This document shows, in pieces, positions 26,695 through 36,334 of a stretch of 64,000 nucleotides of DNA. The translations under genes were made by a program, and so were the position numbers. Origin of the DNA: Pseudopedobacter sp037968815 (GTDB lineage: Bacteria; Bacteroidota; Bacteroidia; Sphingobacteriales; Sphingobacteriaceae); the NCBI GenBank assembly GCA_037968815.1, contig JBBKWF010000018.1, forward strand, positions 1 through 64,000, given 5' to 3'. Under the pieces are notes generated by a model. The model was not told where the DNA came from. It worked only from the letters and a program-made list of their open reading frames with translations, and made no database searches. Within the stretch, counting starts at the first letter, position 1, and the number at the start of each line of letters is the position of its first letter.

Positions 26695-28179
26695 TCAGCT
26701 TTTAGCCTCAAGCTTTTGGCTTAATAAAGCTGCCCAATTTTGGTACGCTTCTTCTAAATTGTTTTTTTGTGGTTCAATTAACTTTAATGCTTTATTGTTT
26801 GCAAAGGCATCGTTTGCTGATGCGAAAACCCCAGCTCCAATTCCCGCTCCAATTGCTGCACCGTGACTGCCGTCGTTATCGTAGAGTTCTACTGGCACAC
26901 CAGTAATGTTTACAAAACTCTGGGCAAAAACATCGCTTAAAAACAGATTTGCTTTGCCGGCTTTAATCACCGAAGTCTGCATTCCGTTTTCTTTAAGGAT
27001 GTCAAACCCGTAGCGGAAAGCAAAAGCAATTCCTTCCTGCACCGCTCTAAAAACATGAGCTTGGGTATGTATATTTAAGTCGATGTTTTGTAAGTGTGCG
27101 CCCACTAATTTGTTATTTAACATTCTTTCTGCTCCGTTACCGAAAGGTAAAACGGATAAGCCATCACTTCCTTCTTTTACGGTTGAAGCCAATTGGTTCA
27201 TTTGCTGATAGTCTACCTCTGTTCCTGCTATGTTTTTTACCCAGCGGTTTAAACTTCCAGTGCCGTTAATGCATAATAAAACGCCTAGTCTTTTTGCTTG
27301 CGCCGAGTGGCTAACGTGGGCAAAAGTATTTACACGAGATTGTTTGTCAAAAAGTAGTTGGTCTGTAACGCCGTAAATTACACCAGATGTTCCGGCTGTA
27401 GCCGCTACTTCGCCAGGTTCCGTTACGTTTAAAGATAAAGCATTGTTGGGTTGGTCGCCTGCTTTGTAGCTTACACTGATGCCTATTTTTAAGCCTAAAC
27501 TTTCTGCGATTTCTTTACTTAACAAACCGTGTGTAGAAAAAACTGGGTTTATTTTTGGGATTAAATCTGAAGAAATTCCGTAATATTCCATTAGTTCGGT
27601 AGCAAGACTATTGGATTTAAAGTCCCAGAAAACGCCTTCAGAAAGTGCCGAAACTGAAGTGGTTGATTCTCCGGTTAATTTTAATGCGATAAAATCTCCG
27701 GGCAACATTACCTTGTTAATTTTTGCATAAACTTCAGGTTCGTTTTGTTTTACCCACGCTAGTTTTGATGCAGTAAAATTTCCGGGAGAGTTTAAGTAAT
27801 GTGATAGACAAAACTCTTCGCCCAAATCGGCGAAAGCTTTATTGCCAATTTCAACCGCTCTACTATCGCACCAAATGATGCTATTCCTTAAGCTGTTTCC
27901 GTTAGCATCCACCAAAACCAAACCATGCATTTGGTAGGCAATACCTATGGCTGTAATATCTTTTGGCTGGTATTTGCCTGTGGCGTTACATTTTAAAATA
28001 GCTTGTTGCACATTTTTCCACCATAGATCTGGTGACTGCTCTGCCCAGCCATTCTTTAATGCGATAATTTCCGTTTCCTTTTCGGGATAGCTTGCGCTAG
28101 CCACATTTTTTCCTGTTTGCGCATCTACTACAGAAACTTTGATGGACGATGTACCTACATCAATACCTAATAAAAGCAT
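26695..28179 (-). CDS. xylB: Xylulokinase
   Basis: 494 residues of the FGGY carbohydrate-kinase family; it phosphorylates D-xylulose to xylulose 5-phosphate. The N-terminal ATPase motif GIDVGTSSIKVSVVD is present, with YQMHGLVLVD and SIIWCDSRA, and the C-terminal phosphate-binding GSHGAAIGAGIGAG. It is the first gene of the xylBA operon; its promoter -7 element TACTTTTG lies at 28213-28220 and its -33 TTG inside the palindrome at 28237-28252. Confidence 0.96.
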   Translation of the reverse strand: MLLLGIDVGTSSIKVSVVDAQTGKNVASASYPEKETEIIALKNGWAEQSPDLWWKNVQQAILKCNATGKYQPKDITAIGIAYQMHGLVLVDANGNSLRNSIIWCDSRAVEIGNKAFADLGEEFCLSHYLNSPGNFTASKLAWVKQNEPEVYAKINKVMLPGDFIALKLTGESTTSVSALSEGVFWDFKSNSLATELMEYYGISSDLIPKINPVFSTHGLLSKEIAESLGLKIGISVSYKAGDQPNNALSLNVTEPGEVAATAGTSGVIYGVTDQLLFDKQSRVNTFAHVSHSAQAKRLGVLLCINGTGSLNRWVKNIAGTEVDYQQMNQLASTVKEGSDGLSVLPFGNGAERMLNNKLVGAHLQNIDLNIHTQAHVFRAVQEGIAFAFRYGFDILKENGMQTSVIKAGKANLFLSDVFAQSFVNITGVPVELYDNDGSHGAAIGAGIGAGVFASANDAFANNKALKLIEPQKNNLEEAYQNWAALLSQKLEAKS

Positions 28180-28212
28180 TTTTTCGATTTAATGATTTGT
28201 TATTTGGAATAT

Positions 28213-28220
28213 CAAAAGTA
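28213..28220 (-). promoter_or_regulatory. xylBA promoter -7 element TACTTTTG
   Basis: Exact TAnnTTTG match on the minus strand. Exactly 19 bp upstream stands a TTG that belongs to the palindromic operator, so operator binding would block the -33 contact. The leader would be about 30 nt. Confidence 0.7.
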
Positions 28221-28236
28221 AAGAAGTTTTTCAATA

Positions 28237-28252
28237 AGGCAATCGATTGCCT
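28237..28252. promoter_or_regulatory. Perfect 16-bp palindromic operator between xylB and its regulator
   Basis: AGGCAATCGATTGCCT reads identically on both strands and has the central CG typical of LacI-family sites. It carries TTG on each strand, which can serve as the -33 element of both divergent promoters, so one bound repressor could control both directions. Confidence 0.8.
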
Positions 28253-28282
28253 AAATTTATTTGTTTAATATTGCATAAGGCT

Positions 28283-29314
28283 ATGGAAAATAAGAAGCGC
28301 ACCACAATTCATGATATTGCAAAAAAGTTAAACCTAAACGCATCTTCTGTTTCTAGAGCGTTAAGTGGTAATAGCAATGTAAGTGACGCAACAAAACAAC
28401 TTATTTTAAAAACGGCTAAAGAGTTAAACTACCGTCAAAATAGTATGGCATCCAACCTAAGGAAAGGTGTTAATCAAACTATCGGCGTAATTGTGCCTCG
28501 TATCAACCAAAATTTTTTCTCAAATATAATTGCCGGAATTGAGGAGGTGACTTACCAAAAAGGCTATAACCTGATTATATGTCAATCTAACGAGTCGTAT
28601 GAACGTGAGGTTAAATGCGTGAATACATTAATTAACCAACATGTAAGCTGTATATTTTTATCCATAAGTGCCGATTTTGAAAACAATGACCACCTTAAAT
28701 CAATAGCAGAACACGGTATAAAGTTGATTCAATTTGATAGGGTGGATGATGATTTGGATACTTATAAAGTACTTAGTGGAAACGAAGAAGCTGCTTTTGA
28801 AGTAGTTTCACACTTAATTGAGCAAGGTTATAAAAGAATTGCTCTATTGGAAGGACCTCAAAATCTTAATATTTTTAGGCAAAGAAAAGCAGGTTATTTA
28901 GCAGCTTTAAAAAAATATGGCTTTCCAATTATTGAAGAACTTATTAGAGAAAATGCTTGGACAAGAGAGTTAGGTGCAAAAGCAACTGAAGATTTACTTG
29001 GATTACCTGAGCCCCCTGATGCTATTTTTGCTTCCACCTCAGATTTTGCCGCTTTAGGTGTTTTAGATGTAGCACAAATTAGAGGAATTAAAGTCCCTCA
29101 ACAACTGGGGATTTGTGGATTTTCTAATGAAGATTTTACAGAAATTACACAACCAACCCTAACTACAGTTGAACAGTTTAGTAACGAAATTGGAGAAAAT
29201 GTTGCCAATCTTTACTTTCAAAAGGTAAAGAAAGTCCCAAGCGATGCCCACAACAAAGTAATTAATATAAAGCCGAAGTTAATCATTAGAAACTCCACGT
29301 TAAAGAATAGCTAA
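28283..29314 (+). CDS. LacI-family regulator, probable xylose regulator
   Basis: 343 residues. The helix-turn-helix is at the N-terminus (TIHDIAKKLNLNASSVSRAL), followed by a periplasmic-binding-protein-like effector domain with a GIVP-type start (IGVIVPRINQNFFSNI). Divergent orientation from xylBA and the shared palindrome suggest repression of xylBA relieved by xylose; the effector is inferred. The frame is open to a TTG at 28247, but that codon lies inside the palindrome, so the ATG at 28283 is chosen. A candidate -7 element TAATATTG (28266-28273) leaves at most a very short leader. Confidence 0.9.
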   Translation: MENKKRTTIHDIAKKLNLNASSVSRALSGNSNVSDATKQLILKTAKELNYRQNSMASNLRKGVNQTIGVIVPRINQNFFSNIIAGIEEVTYQKGYNLIICQSNESYEREVKCVNTLINQHVSCIFLSISADFENNDHLKSIAEHGIKLIQFDRVDDDLDTYKVLSGNEEAAFEVVSHLIEQGYKRIALLEGPQNLNIFRQRKAGYLAALKKYGFPIIEELIRENAWTRELGAKATEDLLGLPEPPDAIFASTSDFAALGVLDVAQIRGIKVPQQLGICGFSNEDFTEITQPTLTTVEQFSNEIGENVANLYFQKVKKVPSDAHNKVINIKPKLIIRNSTLKNS

Positions 29315-29602
29315 GCACTTCAAATAGTATTTTCGTTTTTGTCAAAAGCAAATATTTTAGCTGTAAAATTGTCACACAAATTCAAAAGTGATTTTAGCAA
29401 GAGAATACCTTGTTTTTTAGTTTTCCACAATATAAAACACTAGTAATAAGTTGTCTACATGCTTTCACTTCGTTTACGGCAATGGCGTAATTTGGCGTGT
29501 GGAAAACTGAAATTCATTTATACCCATAATGAATATAAATTTGAAGAAAACCCCAAAGTTTTTATTTCAATCTCGACAATCTTTTAATTAAATAAAACAA
29601 TA
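29315..29602. other. Intergenic region before nrdJ
   Basis: 288 bases. I searched for an NrdR box and for a cobalamin riboswitch by eye and saw only a half-match to the NrdR box near 29430 and no recognisable B12-box arrangement. The nrdJ promoter must be here but no convincing -7/-33 pair was found. Confidence 0.4.
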
Positions 29603-32600
29603 ATGGCAAAAGCTTCTACAAACAAGACTGCAAAAGGCCTCAAATTTGAGCGCTATTTTAGTAAAGAGGGAAAAAATGTTTATGACCTTTTTGACTACGA
29701 TAAAAGATCTTCTGTAATCAGAAATCCTTCTGGCGATGCAGTTTTTGAAATGAACGATGTAGAAGTTCCGCATAGCTGGTCTCAGGTTGCTACTGATATT
29801 CTTGCACAAAAGTATTTCAGAAAAGCAGGTGTTCCACAAGCAGATGGTTCTACCGGTTCTGAAAACAGCATTAAGCAAGTAGCTCACCGTTTGGCTAATT
29901 GCTGGAAAATTTGGGGCGAGCGTTACGGTTATTTTGCAACCACTAAAGATGCCGAGGTTTTTTACGATGAATTAGTTTACACGATTGTTGGTCAGTTGGC
30001 AGCGCCAAACTCTCCGCAATGGTTCAATACAGGTTTACACTCTTCTTACGGGATTACTGGTGGTCCACAAGGGCACTATTATGTAGATCCTACTACAGAG
30101 AACTTAGAAAAATCAACTTCAGCTTATGAGCGTCCACAACCACACGCTTGCTTTATCCTTTCTGTTGAGGATGATTTAGTAAATGAAGGTGGAATCATGG
30201 ATCTTTGGGTTCGTGAGGCTCGTATCTTTAAATATGGCTCTGGTGTAGGAACAAACTTTTCTCGTATCCGTGGCGAAAGTGAAAAATTAAGTGGTGGAGG
30301 TTATTCTTCAGGCTTAATGTCATTCCTTAAAATTGGTGATAGAGCGGCAGGAGCAATCAAATCTGGCGGAACAACAAGAAGAGCCGCCAAAATGGTTTGC
30401 TTAGATTTAGATCACCCAGAAATCGAAAGCTTTGTAAACTGGAAAGTGGAAGAAGAGAAAAAAGTTGCAGCTTTAATTGCAGCAGGTTACGCTTCTGATT
30501 ACGAAGGTGAGGCTTACCGTACCGTTTCAGGTCAAAACTCTAATAATTCAGTTCGTATTCCAAACACTTTCTTCAATGCAATGAAAGAAGGTAAAGGTTG
30601 GGATTTAACGGCTCGTTCAGACGGTCGTAGAATGAAAACTGTTGATTCAAATAAACTTTGGGATGATATCGCATTTGCTGCTTGGGCTTGCGCCGATCCT
30701 GGTGTTCAGTTTGATACAACCATAAACGAATGGCATACTTGTCCAGAAGGCGGAAGAATCAACGCTTCTAACCCTTGTAGCGAGTACATGTTCTTAGATA
30801 ATACAGCTTGTAATTTAGCATCTATTAATCTTCGTCATTTCTTCGATTTAAAAACTTTAATTTTTGATGTTAAAGGTTTCGAACATACTTCTCGTTTGTG
30901 GACTACAGTTCTAGAGATTTCTGTTTTGATGGCACAATTTCCATCAAAAGAAGTTGCTCAGTTATCATACGATTACAGAACTCTAGGTTTAGGTTATGCC
31001 AACTTAGGTTCAATGTTAATGGTTGCTGGTATTCCTTACGATAGCGATAAAGCAAGAGCTATTGGTGGTGCAATTACAGCAATTATGACGGGTACGTCTT
31101 ACGCTACTTCTGCGGAAATGGCAAGAGAGTTAGGTACCTTCGCTCGTTACGAAGACAATAAAAACAATATGTTACGTGTAATGCGTAACCATAGATATGC
31201 GGCTTATAACGCAACCGATGCTTACGAAGGTTTAGAAATAGCGCCTCCGGGAATCGACCAAAAAACTTGTCCTGATTATTTATTATCAGCGGCTTGTAAT
31301 GCTTGGGATAAAGCAGTTGAAATGGGCGAGAAACACGGTTACCGTAACGCACAAACCACTGTAATTGCTCCAACCGGAACTATTGGTTTGGTAATGGATT
31401 GCGATACTACTGGTATCGAGCCTGATTTTGCATTAGTTAAATTCAAGAAATTATCTGGTGGTGGTTATTTCAAAATCATTAACCAAGCGGTTCCTGCAGC
31501 GTTAAGAAATTTAAAATACAACGAAGAGGAAATTGAAACCATCGTTAACTACGCAAAAGGTTCAGCAACTATTAAAAAAGCACCTCATGTTAATCCAGAT
31601 AGCTTAAGAGCTAAAGGATTTACTGATGCTGATTTAGAGAAATTAGACAAAGCAATTGTTTCTGCTTTCGAAATTGGCTTCGCATTTAACGTATGGACTT
31701 TAGGCGAAGATTGTTTACAGCGCTTAGGCTTTAAAGCTGAGCAATACAATGCGCCAGACTTTAACGTTTTGAAATCATTAGGTTTCACTCGTACTCAAAT
31801 TGCTGAAGCAAATGAATTCATTTGTGGAACAATGACCATTGAAGGTGCGCCTTTCTTAAAAGAAGAGCATTATCCAATATTTGATTGTGCTAACAAAAAC
31901 GGAGCAAAAGGAGTAAGATATATCCACGCTCACGGTCACATCAAAATGATGTCAGCAGCACAGCCTTTCTTATCAGGAGCAATTTCTAAAACCATTAACT
32001 TACCTAACGAGGCTAAAGTTGAAGAAATCAAAGAAAGTTACGAGCTATCTTGGAGCTTAGGCTTAAAAGCAAACGCACTTTACCGTGATGGTTGTAAATT
32101 ATCTCAACCATTATCAACAAAATCTGATACTAAAGAAGATAAGATTGATAGCGTTGAAGAAGTATTAGGTAAAGCAGGTGAGTTGAAATTAAGCGACTTA
32201 ACTCCAGAACAAGTATTAGAGGCTGCGACAGCAATCTTACAACGTTCAGAAGATACCAACTTTATGCGTCAGCTTTCACGAGTGGTGCAGAAAAAAGTAA
32301 TGCCTGCTAAACGTAGAGGTTTCACTCAAAAAGCAAGCATTGACGGACAAACTGTTTTCGTTAGAACAGGTGAGTACGGAGATGGAACTTTAGGTGAAAT
32401 TTTTGTAGACATGCACAAAGAAGGTGCAACTTTCCGTTCATTAATGAACTGTTTTGCAATCGCAGTTTCAGTTGGTTTACAATACGGAGTGCCTTTAGAA
32501 GAGTATGTAGAGAAATTTACTTTCACTCGTTTTGAGCCAGCCGGAATGGTTTCTGGTCATGCAAATATTAAATCGGCAACTTCAATTATCGATTATATTT

Positions 32601-32902
32601 TCAGAATGTTAGGTTATGATTACCTAAACCGTACAGATTTGGTACATGTTATTACTGAGCAAAATGTGGTTACTGATAACCCAACGATGCAAGATAGCGA
32701 TGTGAATCACGACTCAACTAACGTTTACACGCCAGCTCCTGTTAAAGAAACAACAACAGCAGGTACAAAATCTCAATCTTTTGATTTATCAATGGGTGCA
32801 CAGTCAGATGCTCCTGCTTGTAGCAGTTGCGGACATACTACCATCCGTTCTGGTACTTGTTACAAATGCTTAAACTGCGGAACTTCAATGGGATGTTCTT
32901 AA
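29603..32902 (+). CDS. nrdJ: Adenosylcobalamin-dependent (class II) ribonucleoside-diphosphate reductase
   Basis: 1099 residues, the long class II form. It makes deoxyribonucleotides using a coenzyme-B12-generated thiyl radical and works with or without oxygen. Seen: an N-terminal domain that contacts substrate, ASNPCSEYMFLDNTACNLAS near residue 388 carrying the catalytic Asn-Cys-Glu, APTGTIGLVMDCDTTGIEP around residue 590, and a Cys-rich C-terminal tail (CSSCGH, then CYKCLNCGTSMGCS) that reduces the active site and may bind zinc. It is monocistronic, with a terminator right after it. The cell must obtain cobalamin to use it. Confidence 0.95.
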   Translation: MAKASTNKTAKGLKFERYFSKEGKNVYDLFDYDKRSSVIRNPSGDAVFEMNDVEVPHSWSQVATDILAQKYFRKAGVPQADGSTGSENSIKQVAHRLANCWKIWGERYGYFATTKDAEVFYDELVYTIVGQLAAPNSPQWFNTGLHSSYGITGGPQGHYYVDPTTENLEKSTSAYERPQPHACFILSVEDDLVNEGGIMDLWVREARIFKYGSGVGTNFSRIRGESEKLSGGGYSSGLMSFLKIGDRAAGAIKSGGTTRRAAKMVCLDLDHPEIESFVNWKVEEEKKVAALIAAGYASDYEGEAYRTVSGQNSNNSVRIPNTFFNAMKEGKGWDLTARSDGRRMKTVDSNKLWDDIAFAAWACADPGVQFDTTINEWHTCPEGGRINASNPCSEYMFLDNTACNLASINLRHFFDLKTLIFDVKGFEHTSRLWTTVLEISVLMAQFPSKEVAQLSYDYRTLGLGYANLGSMLMVAGIPYDSDKARAIGGAITAIMTGTSYATSAEMARELGTFARYEDNKNNMLRVMRNHRYAAYNATDAYEGLEIAPPGIDQKTCPDYLLSAACNAWDKAVEMGEKHGYRNAQTTVIAPTGTIGLVMDCDTTGIEPDFALVKFKKLSGGGYFKIINQAVPAALRNLKYNEEEIETIVNYAKGSATIKKAPHVNPDSLRAKGFTDADLEKLDKAIVSAFEIGFAFNVWTLGEDCLQRLGFKAEQYNAPDFNVLKSLGFTRTQIAEANEFICGTMTIEGAPFLKEEHYPIFDCANKNGAKGVRYIHAHGHIKMMSAAQPFLSGAISKTINLPNEAKVEEIKESYELSWSLGLKANALYRDGCKLSQPLSTKSDTKEDKIDSVEEVLGKAGELKLSDLTPEQVLEAATAILQRSEDTNFMRQLSRVVQKKVMPAKRRGFTQKASIDGQTVFVRTGEYGDGTLGEIFVDMHKEGATFRSLMNCFAIAVSVGLQYGVPLEEYVEKFTFTRFEPAGMVSGHANIKSATSIIDYIFRMLGYDYLNRTDLVHVITEQNVVTDNPTMQDSDVNHDSTNVYTPAPVKETTTAGTKSQSFDLSMGAQSDAPACSSCGHTTIRSGTCYKCLNCGTSMGCS

Positions 32903-32931
32903 GATTAGAATATAAATTATAGATTTTCAAA

Positions 32932-32966
32932 AGGCTGTCTCAAAATAATTGAGATAGCCTTTTTTT
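32932..32966 (+). terminator. nrdJ terminator
   Basis: Stem AGGCTgTCTCAA / TTGAGAtAGCCT with one mismatch, followed by seven T, 30 bp after the stop codon. A classic intrinsic terminator. Confidence 0.9.
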
Positions 32967-33158
32967 ATGTTAAATTTCCGCTTTTAACGTAGCCTGTTTG
33001 TTTTTAAAAAATGTTGTCTATAAATTGTCGGATCTAACTATGTATTAGAGATAAGCATAAGTAGGTGTCGTTTTTTGTAAATTGAAATTGGTATCGAAAA
33101 TGACGAACTTCACGAGCGCCTATTCGTAAGAACTTGTGATTAAATTATTATAAATAAG

Positions 33159-34451
33159 ATGGGTAAAATCGGATTACACTGGCAGATTATTATAGGTATT
33201 CTTTTAGGAATTATATTAGGGGTTTCACTCATTCAGTTCAATTGGGGTAATCAATTTATCGTAGATTGGATTAAACCATTTGGAACTATTTTTATAAATC
33301 TTTTGAAACTAATAGCGATACCCTTGATTGTTGTTTCGTTGATTAAAGGAGTAACTGATTTAAAGGATATCACCCAATTATCCTCCATGGGATTAAAGAC
33401 GTTTGCTATTTATTTAGTAACCACCGTTTTTTCTATTTCTATTGGCTTAATAATCGTAAATGCGATCAAACCTGGAAGTTTTATCTCGGAAAGTACACGG
33501 ACAGAAATGATAGCAAGTTTTGGCGGGGAGGTTGGCGAAAAAGTGGCAACAGCTTCTTTGACTAAAGACCGTGGTCCGTTACAAGCTTTAATAGATATTG
33601 TGCCTGAAAACCTTGTTTTTTCTGCATCAAATAATGGCAATATGCTACAAATCATATTCTTCGCTTTATTATTCGGGATAAGTATGTTAATGTTGCCTAA
33701 CAGCAAAACCGAAGTTCTGAAAAAAGTATTTGAAGCAGGAAATGATGTGGTATTAAAAATAGTTGATATCATTATGCTTTTTGCCCCTTTTGGAGTTTTT
33801 GCATTAATGGCTACGTTAGTTGCTGAATCTCCTTCTGTTGATATTTTTAAGGCATTAGCTGCCTATAGTTTGACTGTATTACTTGGACTGCTTTTGCTTG
33901 TTTATGGTTTTTATGCGCTAATGCTTAAATTTTTTGGGGGTATAGGTCTCATTAGTTTTTATAAAAATTTAGCTCCTGCACAATTGGTGGCCTTTTCAAC
34001 AAGTTCTAGTGCGGCTACTTTGCCCGTAACCATGGAGTGTGTTGAAGAAAGAATAGGTGTTCATAAAGAAGTTAGTAGTTTCGTCCTCCCGATAGGTGCT
34101 ACGGTAAATATGGATGGTACAAGTCTTTACCAAGGTGTAGCGGCAGTCTTTATTGCTCAGGTGCTTGGTTACGACTTAAGCTTAGGTGATCAGTTGTCAA
34201 TTTTGCTAACTGCTACGCTAGCTTCCTTAGGTTCAGCAGCGGTTCCAGGTGCCGGAATCTTAATGTTGGTTATTGTTCTTGAATCAATTGGTATCAATCC
34301 GGCTGGTATCGCCTTGATTTTTGCGGTAGATCGTCCGTTGGATATGTTGCGGACAGCCACAAATGTAACTGGTGACGCAATGGTCGCTGTAATTGTTAAT
34401 AAAATTTCCGGAAAAAACTTAACACCCATTACATCTGAGCAAGAAAATTAA
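33159..34451 (+). CDS. Dicarboxylate/amino acid:cation symporter (DAACS family)
   Basis: 430-residue inner-membrane transporter of the GltP/DctA type, which takes up glutamate, aspartate or C4-dicarboxylates with Na or H ions. The reentrant-loop signature STSSSAATLPVTMECVEE and the later VNMDGTSLYQGV and LGSAAVPGAG blocks are all present, in the order known from GltPh. About eight membrane helices. It is followed by convergent lrp. The neighbourhood of Lrp and alanine dehydrogenase suggests amino-acid uptake, but the exact substrate is not shown. Confidence 0.92.
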   Translation: MGKIGLHWQIIIGILLGIILGVSLIQFNWGNQFIVDWIKPFGTIFINLLKLIAIPLIVVSLIKGVTDLKDITQLSSMGLKTFAIYLVTTVFSISIGLIIVNAIKPGSFISESTRTEMIASFGGEVGEKVATASLTKDRGPLQALIDIVPENLVFSASNNGNMLQIIFFALLFGISMLMLPNSKTEVLKKVFEAGNDVVLKIVDIIMLFAPFGVFALMATLVAESPSVDIFKALAAYSLTVLLGLLLLVYGFYALMLKFFGGIGLISFYKNLAPAQLVAFSTSSSAATLPVTMECVEERIGVHKEVSSFVLPIGATVNMDGTSLYQGVAAVFIAQVLGYDLSLGDQLSILLTATLASLGSAAVPGAGILMLVIVLESIGINPAGIALIFAVDRPLDMLRTATNVTGDAMVAVIVNKISGKNLTPITSEQEN

Positions 34452-34566
34452 TTCGATTTTGTTCTAATTGGGTTGATTTATTGATCCAAATGATGGCTAA
34501 TAATGAAGAAATTTATTCCGTGAGAAAACACTGTCTGAAACCCTAATTAATCACCAGATCTAAAAC

Positions 34567-35022
34567 CTAAATCGGTAACAAAGTGGTGTTTTTAATCTCA
34601 GACATCACAAATGTGCTATGTATATGCGCCACAGTGGGTAAAACCGATAATTTTTGTTGATAAAAGGTATTATAGCTTTCCATGTCTTTGCTTAATACTT
34701 TTAATAGATAATCATACCCCCCAGATACTACATTACATTCTACTACCTCGGGAAATTTTAAAATACTTTCTTCAAAATCTGAAAAATTAGATTTCGTTTG
34801 TTTATCTAAAGTGATGTTGCAGAAAACAACAAGATTGGCATTAACTAGGCTCTTATTAATCAGGGTAACATATTTCTCAATAACCCCTTGACGCTCCATT
34901 CTCTTAATGCGGTCATGTACTGGCGTTACCGAAAGATTGATTTTTTGGGAGATATCTTTGAAGGTAAGGTGAGCATTTTCTTGCAGAAGTCTTAATATTT
35001 TGATGTCCGTTTGATCTATCAT
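34567..35022 (-). CDS. Lrp/AsnC-family transcriptional regulator
   Basis: 151 residues: an N-terminal winged helix-turn-helix (TDIKILRLLQENAHLTFKDI, then SVTPVHDRIKRMERQGVI) and a C-terminal RAM/ACT-like ligand domain (about 70-145). Such regulators respond to amino acids. It is transcribed divergently from alanine dehydrogenase, as AldR/AdeR-type regulators are, which supports control of ald by alanine or leucine. A near-consensus Lrp binding site lies 11 bp upstream of its start codon, suggesting autoregulation. Confidence 0.92.
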   Translation of the reverse strand: MIDQTDIKILRLLQENAHLTFKDISQKINLSVTPVHDRIKRMERQGVIEKYVTLINKSLVNANLVVFCNITLDKQTKSNFSDFEESILKFPEVVECNVVSGGYDYLLKVLSKDMESYNTFYQQKLSVLPTVAHIHSTFVMSEIKNTTLLPI

Positions 35023-35032
35023 AAATGTGATT

Positions 35033-35047
35033 TAGAAAAATTTTCTA
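35033..35047. promoter_or_regulatory. Near-consensus Lrp box
   Basis: TAGAAAAATTTTCTA agrees with the E. coli Lrp consensus YAGHAWATTWTDCTR at 14 of 15 positions and is a perfect inverted repeat around one central base. It sits in the lrp-ald divergent gap next to the lrp start. Confidence 0.65.
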
Positions 35048-35157
35048 CCTAAGACTAAAACGGCTTTAAATAGCTCATGTTTTTTCTTAAAAACAGGGTG
35101 AAAAGTAATGATATATTCTTATTTTTTATAGGCTAAGCAAAAATAATTTCTTTGTAA

Positions 35158-35165
35158 TAAGTTTG
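35158..35165 (+). promoter_or_regulatory. ald promoter -7 element TAAGTTTG
   Basis: Exact TAnnTTTG match, 19 bp before the ald ATG. No TTG was found at the ideal -33 distance, consistent with a promoter that needs an activator such as Lrp. Confidence 0.55.
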
Positions 35166-35184
35166 CGCCAATAAATAGCAAACA

Positions 35185-36288
35185 ATGATAGTAGGGATTC
35201 CTAAAGAAATAAAAAACAATGAAAGTCGCGTAGCTATGACACCAGCTGGCGTTAAGAGTTTTGTTAACCAAAAGCATAGCGTTTTTGTACAAAAAAGTGC
35301 AGGAGAAGGAAGTGGCTTTTCCGATGAGGAATATCGACTAGCTGGGGCAACAATATTAGACACTATTGAAGAGGTTTATGATGTTGCAGAGATGATCTGT
35401 AAAGTAAAAGAACCCATTAAAGAAGAGTATGATTTAATTAAAGAAAATCAGCTATTATTTACCTACTTCCATTTTGCTTCATCCAGAGCTTTAACAGAGG
35501 CTATGGTAGCGAGAAAAGCAGTTTGTTTAGCCTACGAGACTGTAGAAATGGAGGATAGATCTTTACCTCTTTTAATTCCAATGTCTGAAGTGGCAGGGAG
35601 AATGGCTATCCAAGAAGGAGCCAAATACCTAGGAAAACCTACAGGCGGAAGAGGAGTGTTGTTAGGCGGTGTTCCGGGTGTTAAGCCCGCAAATGTTTTA
35701 ATTTTAGGTGGAGGAATTGTTGGAACAGAAGCTGCAAAGATGGCCGCAGGCTTAGGAGCAAATGTCACGATTATGGATGTGAACTTGAAGCGCTTACGTT
35801 ATTTAAATGATGTATTGCCTGCGAACGTTAATACTGTAGTAGCAAATCCTTACCAAATTGAAGAAACGATTAAAACTGCTGATTTAATTATTGGTGCAGT
35901 TTTAATTCCAGGAGGCAAAGCACCGCATTTAATCACAAAAGATATGCTTAAGCTAATGAGACCAGGTACAGTTTTGGTTGATGTAGCAGTTGACCAAGGT
36001 GGTTGTATCGAAACTTGTAAGCCTACCACACATGAAAATCCTATCTACATAATTGATAATATTGTACATTATTGCGTTTCAAATATGCCAGGGGCTGTGC
36101 CTTACACTTCTACAATGGCCTTAACAAACGCAACTTTACCCTATGCTTTGCAATTAGCAAATAAAGGGTGGCGAGTAGCTTGTACAGATAATGAAGAATT
36201 AAGAAAAGGATTGAATATTGTAGTAGGAAAAGTAGTGTATAAAGGAGTAGCGGACGCTTTCGACCTACCTTTTGTTGAGCTTTTTTAA
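35185..36288 (+). CDS. ald: Alanine dehydrogenase
   Basis: 367 residues. It interconverts L-alanine and pyruvate with NAD, releasing or fixing ammonia. Landmarks: MIVGIPKEIKNNESRVAMTP at the N-terminus (with the pyruvate-binding Arg), TYFHFASSRAL in the first domain, and the NAD-binding Rossmann motif VLILGGGIVGTEAAKMAAGLG near residue 170. The C-terminal substrate lid block MPGAVPYTSTMAL is typical of Ald rather than of transhydrogenase. Regulation by the divergent Lrp protein is likely. A bidirectional terminator follows. Confidence 0.96.
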   Translation: MIVGIPKEIKNNESRVAMTPAGVKSFVNQKHSVFVQKSAGEGSGFSDEEYRLAGATILDTIEEVYDVAEMICKVKEPIKEEYDLIKENQLLFTYFHFASSRALTEAMVARKAVCLAYETVEMEDRSLPLLIPMSEVAGRMAIQEGAKYLGKPTGGRGVLLGGVPGVKPANVLILGGGIVGTEAAKMAAGLGANVTIMDVNLKRLRYLNDVLPANVNTVVANPYQIEETIKTADLIIGAVLIPGGKAPHLITKDMLKLMRPGTVLVDVAVDQGGCIETCKPTTHENPIYIIDNIVHYCVSNMPGAVPYTSTMALTNATLPYALQLANKGWRVACTDNEELRKGLNIVVGKVVYKGVADAFDLPFVELF

Positions 36289-36334
36289 TGACGATATAAT
36301 ATTACCGGTTCAATCTAAAAATCCTTATATAAAA

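Noticed and set aside
28247..28282. Upstream TTG start for the xylose regulator
   Set aside because: The TTG lies within the 16-bp operator and promoter; the ATG at 28283 gives the normal LacI N-terminus.
29420..29460. Possible NrdR box upstream of nrdJ (CCACAATATAAAACAC)
   Set aside because: Only the left half resembles ACACWATATATWGTGT; the right half does not, and no second box is at the proper spacing.
32903..33158. Regulatory RNA between nrdJ and the symporter
   Set aside because: Only the nrdJ terminator is clear; the remaining sequence shows no conserved structure by eye.
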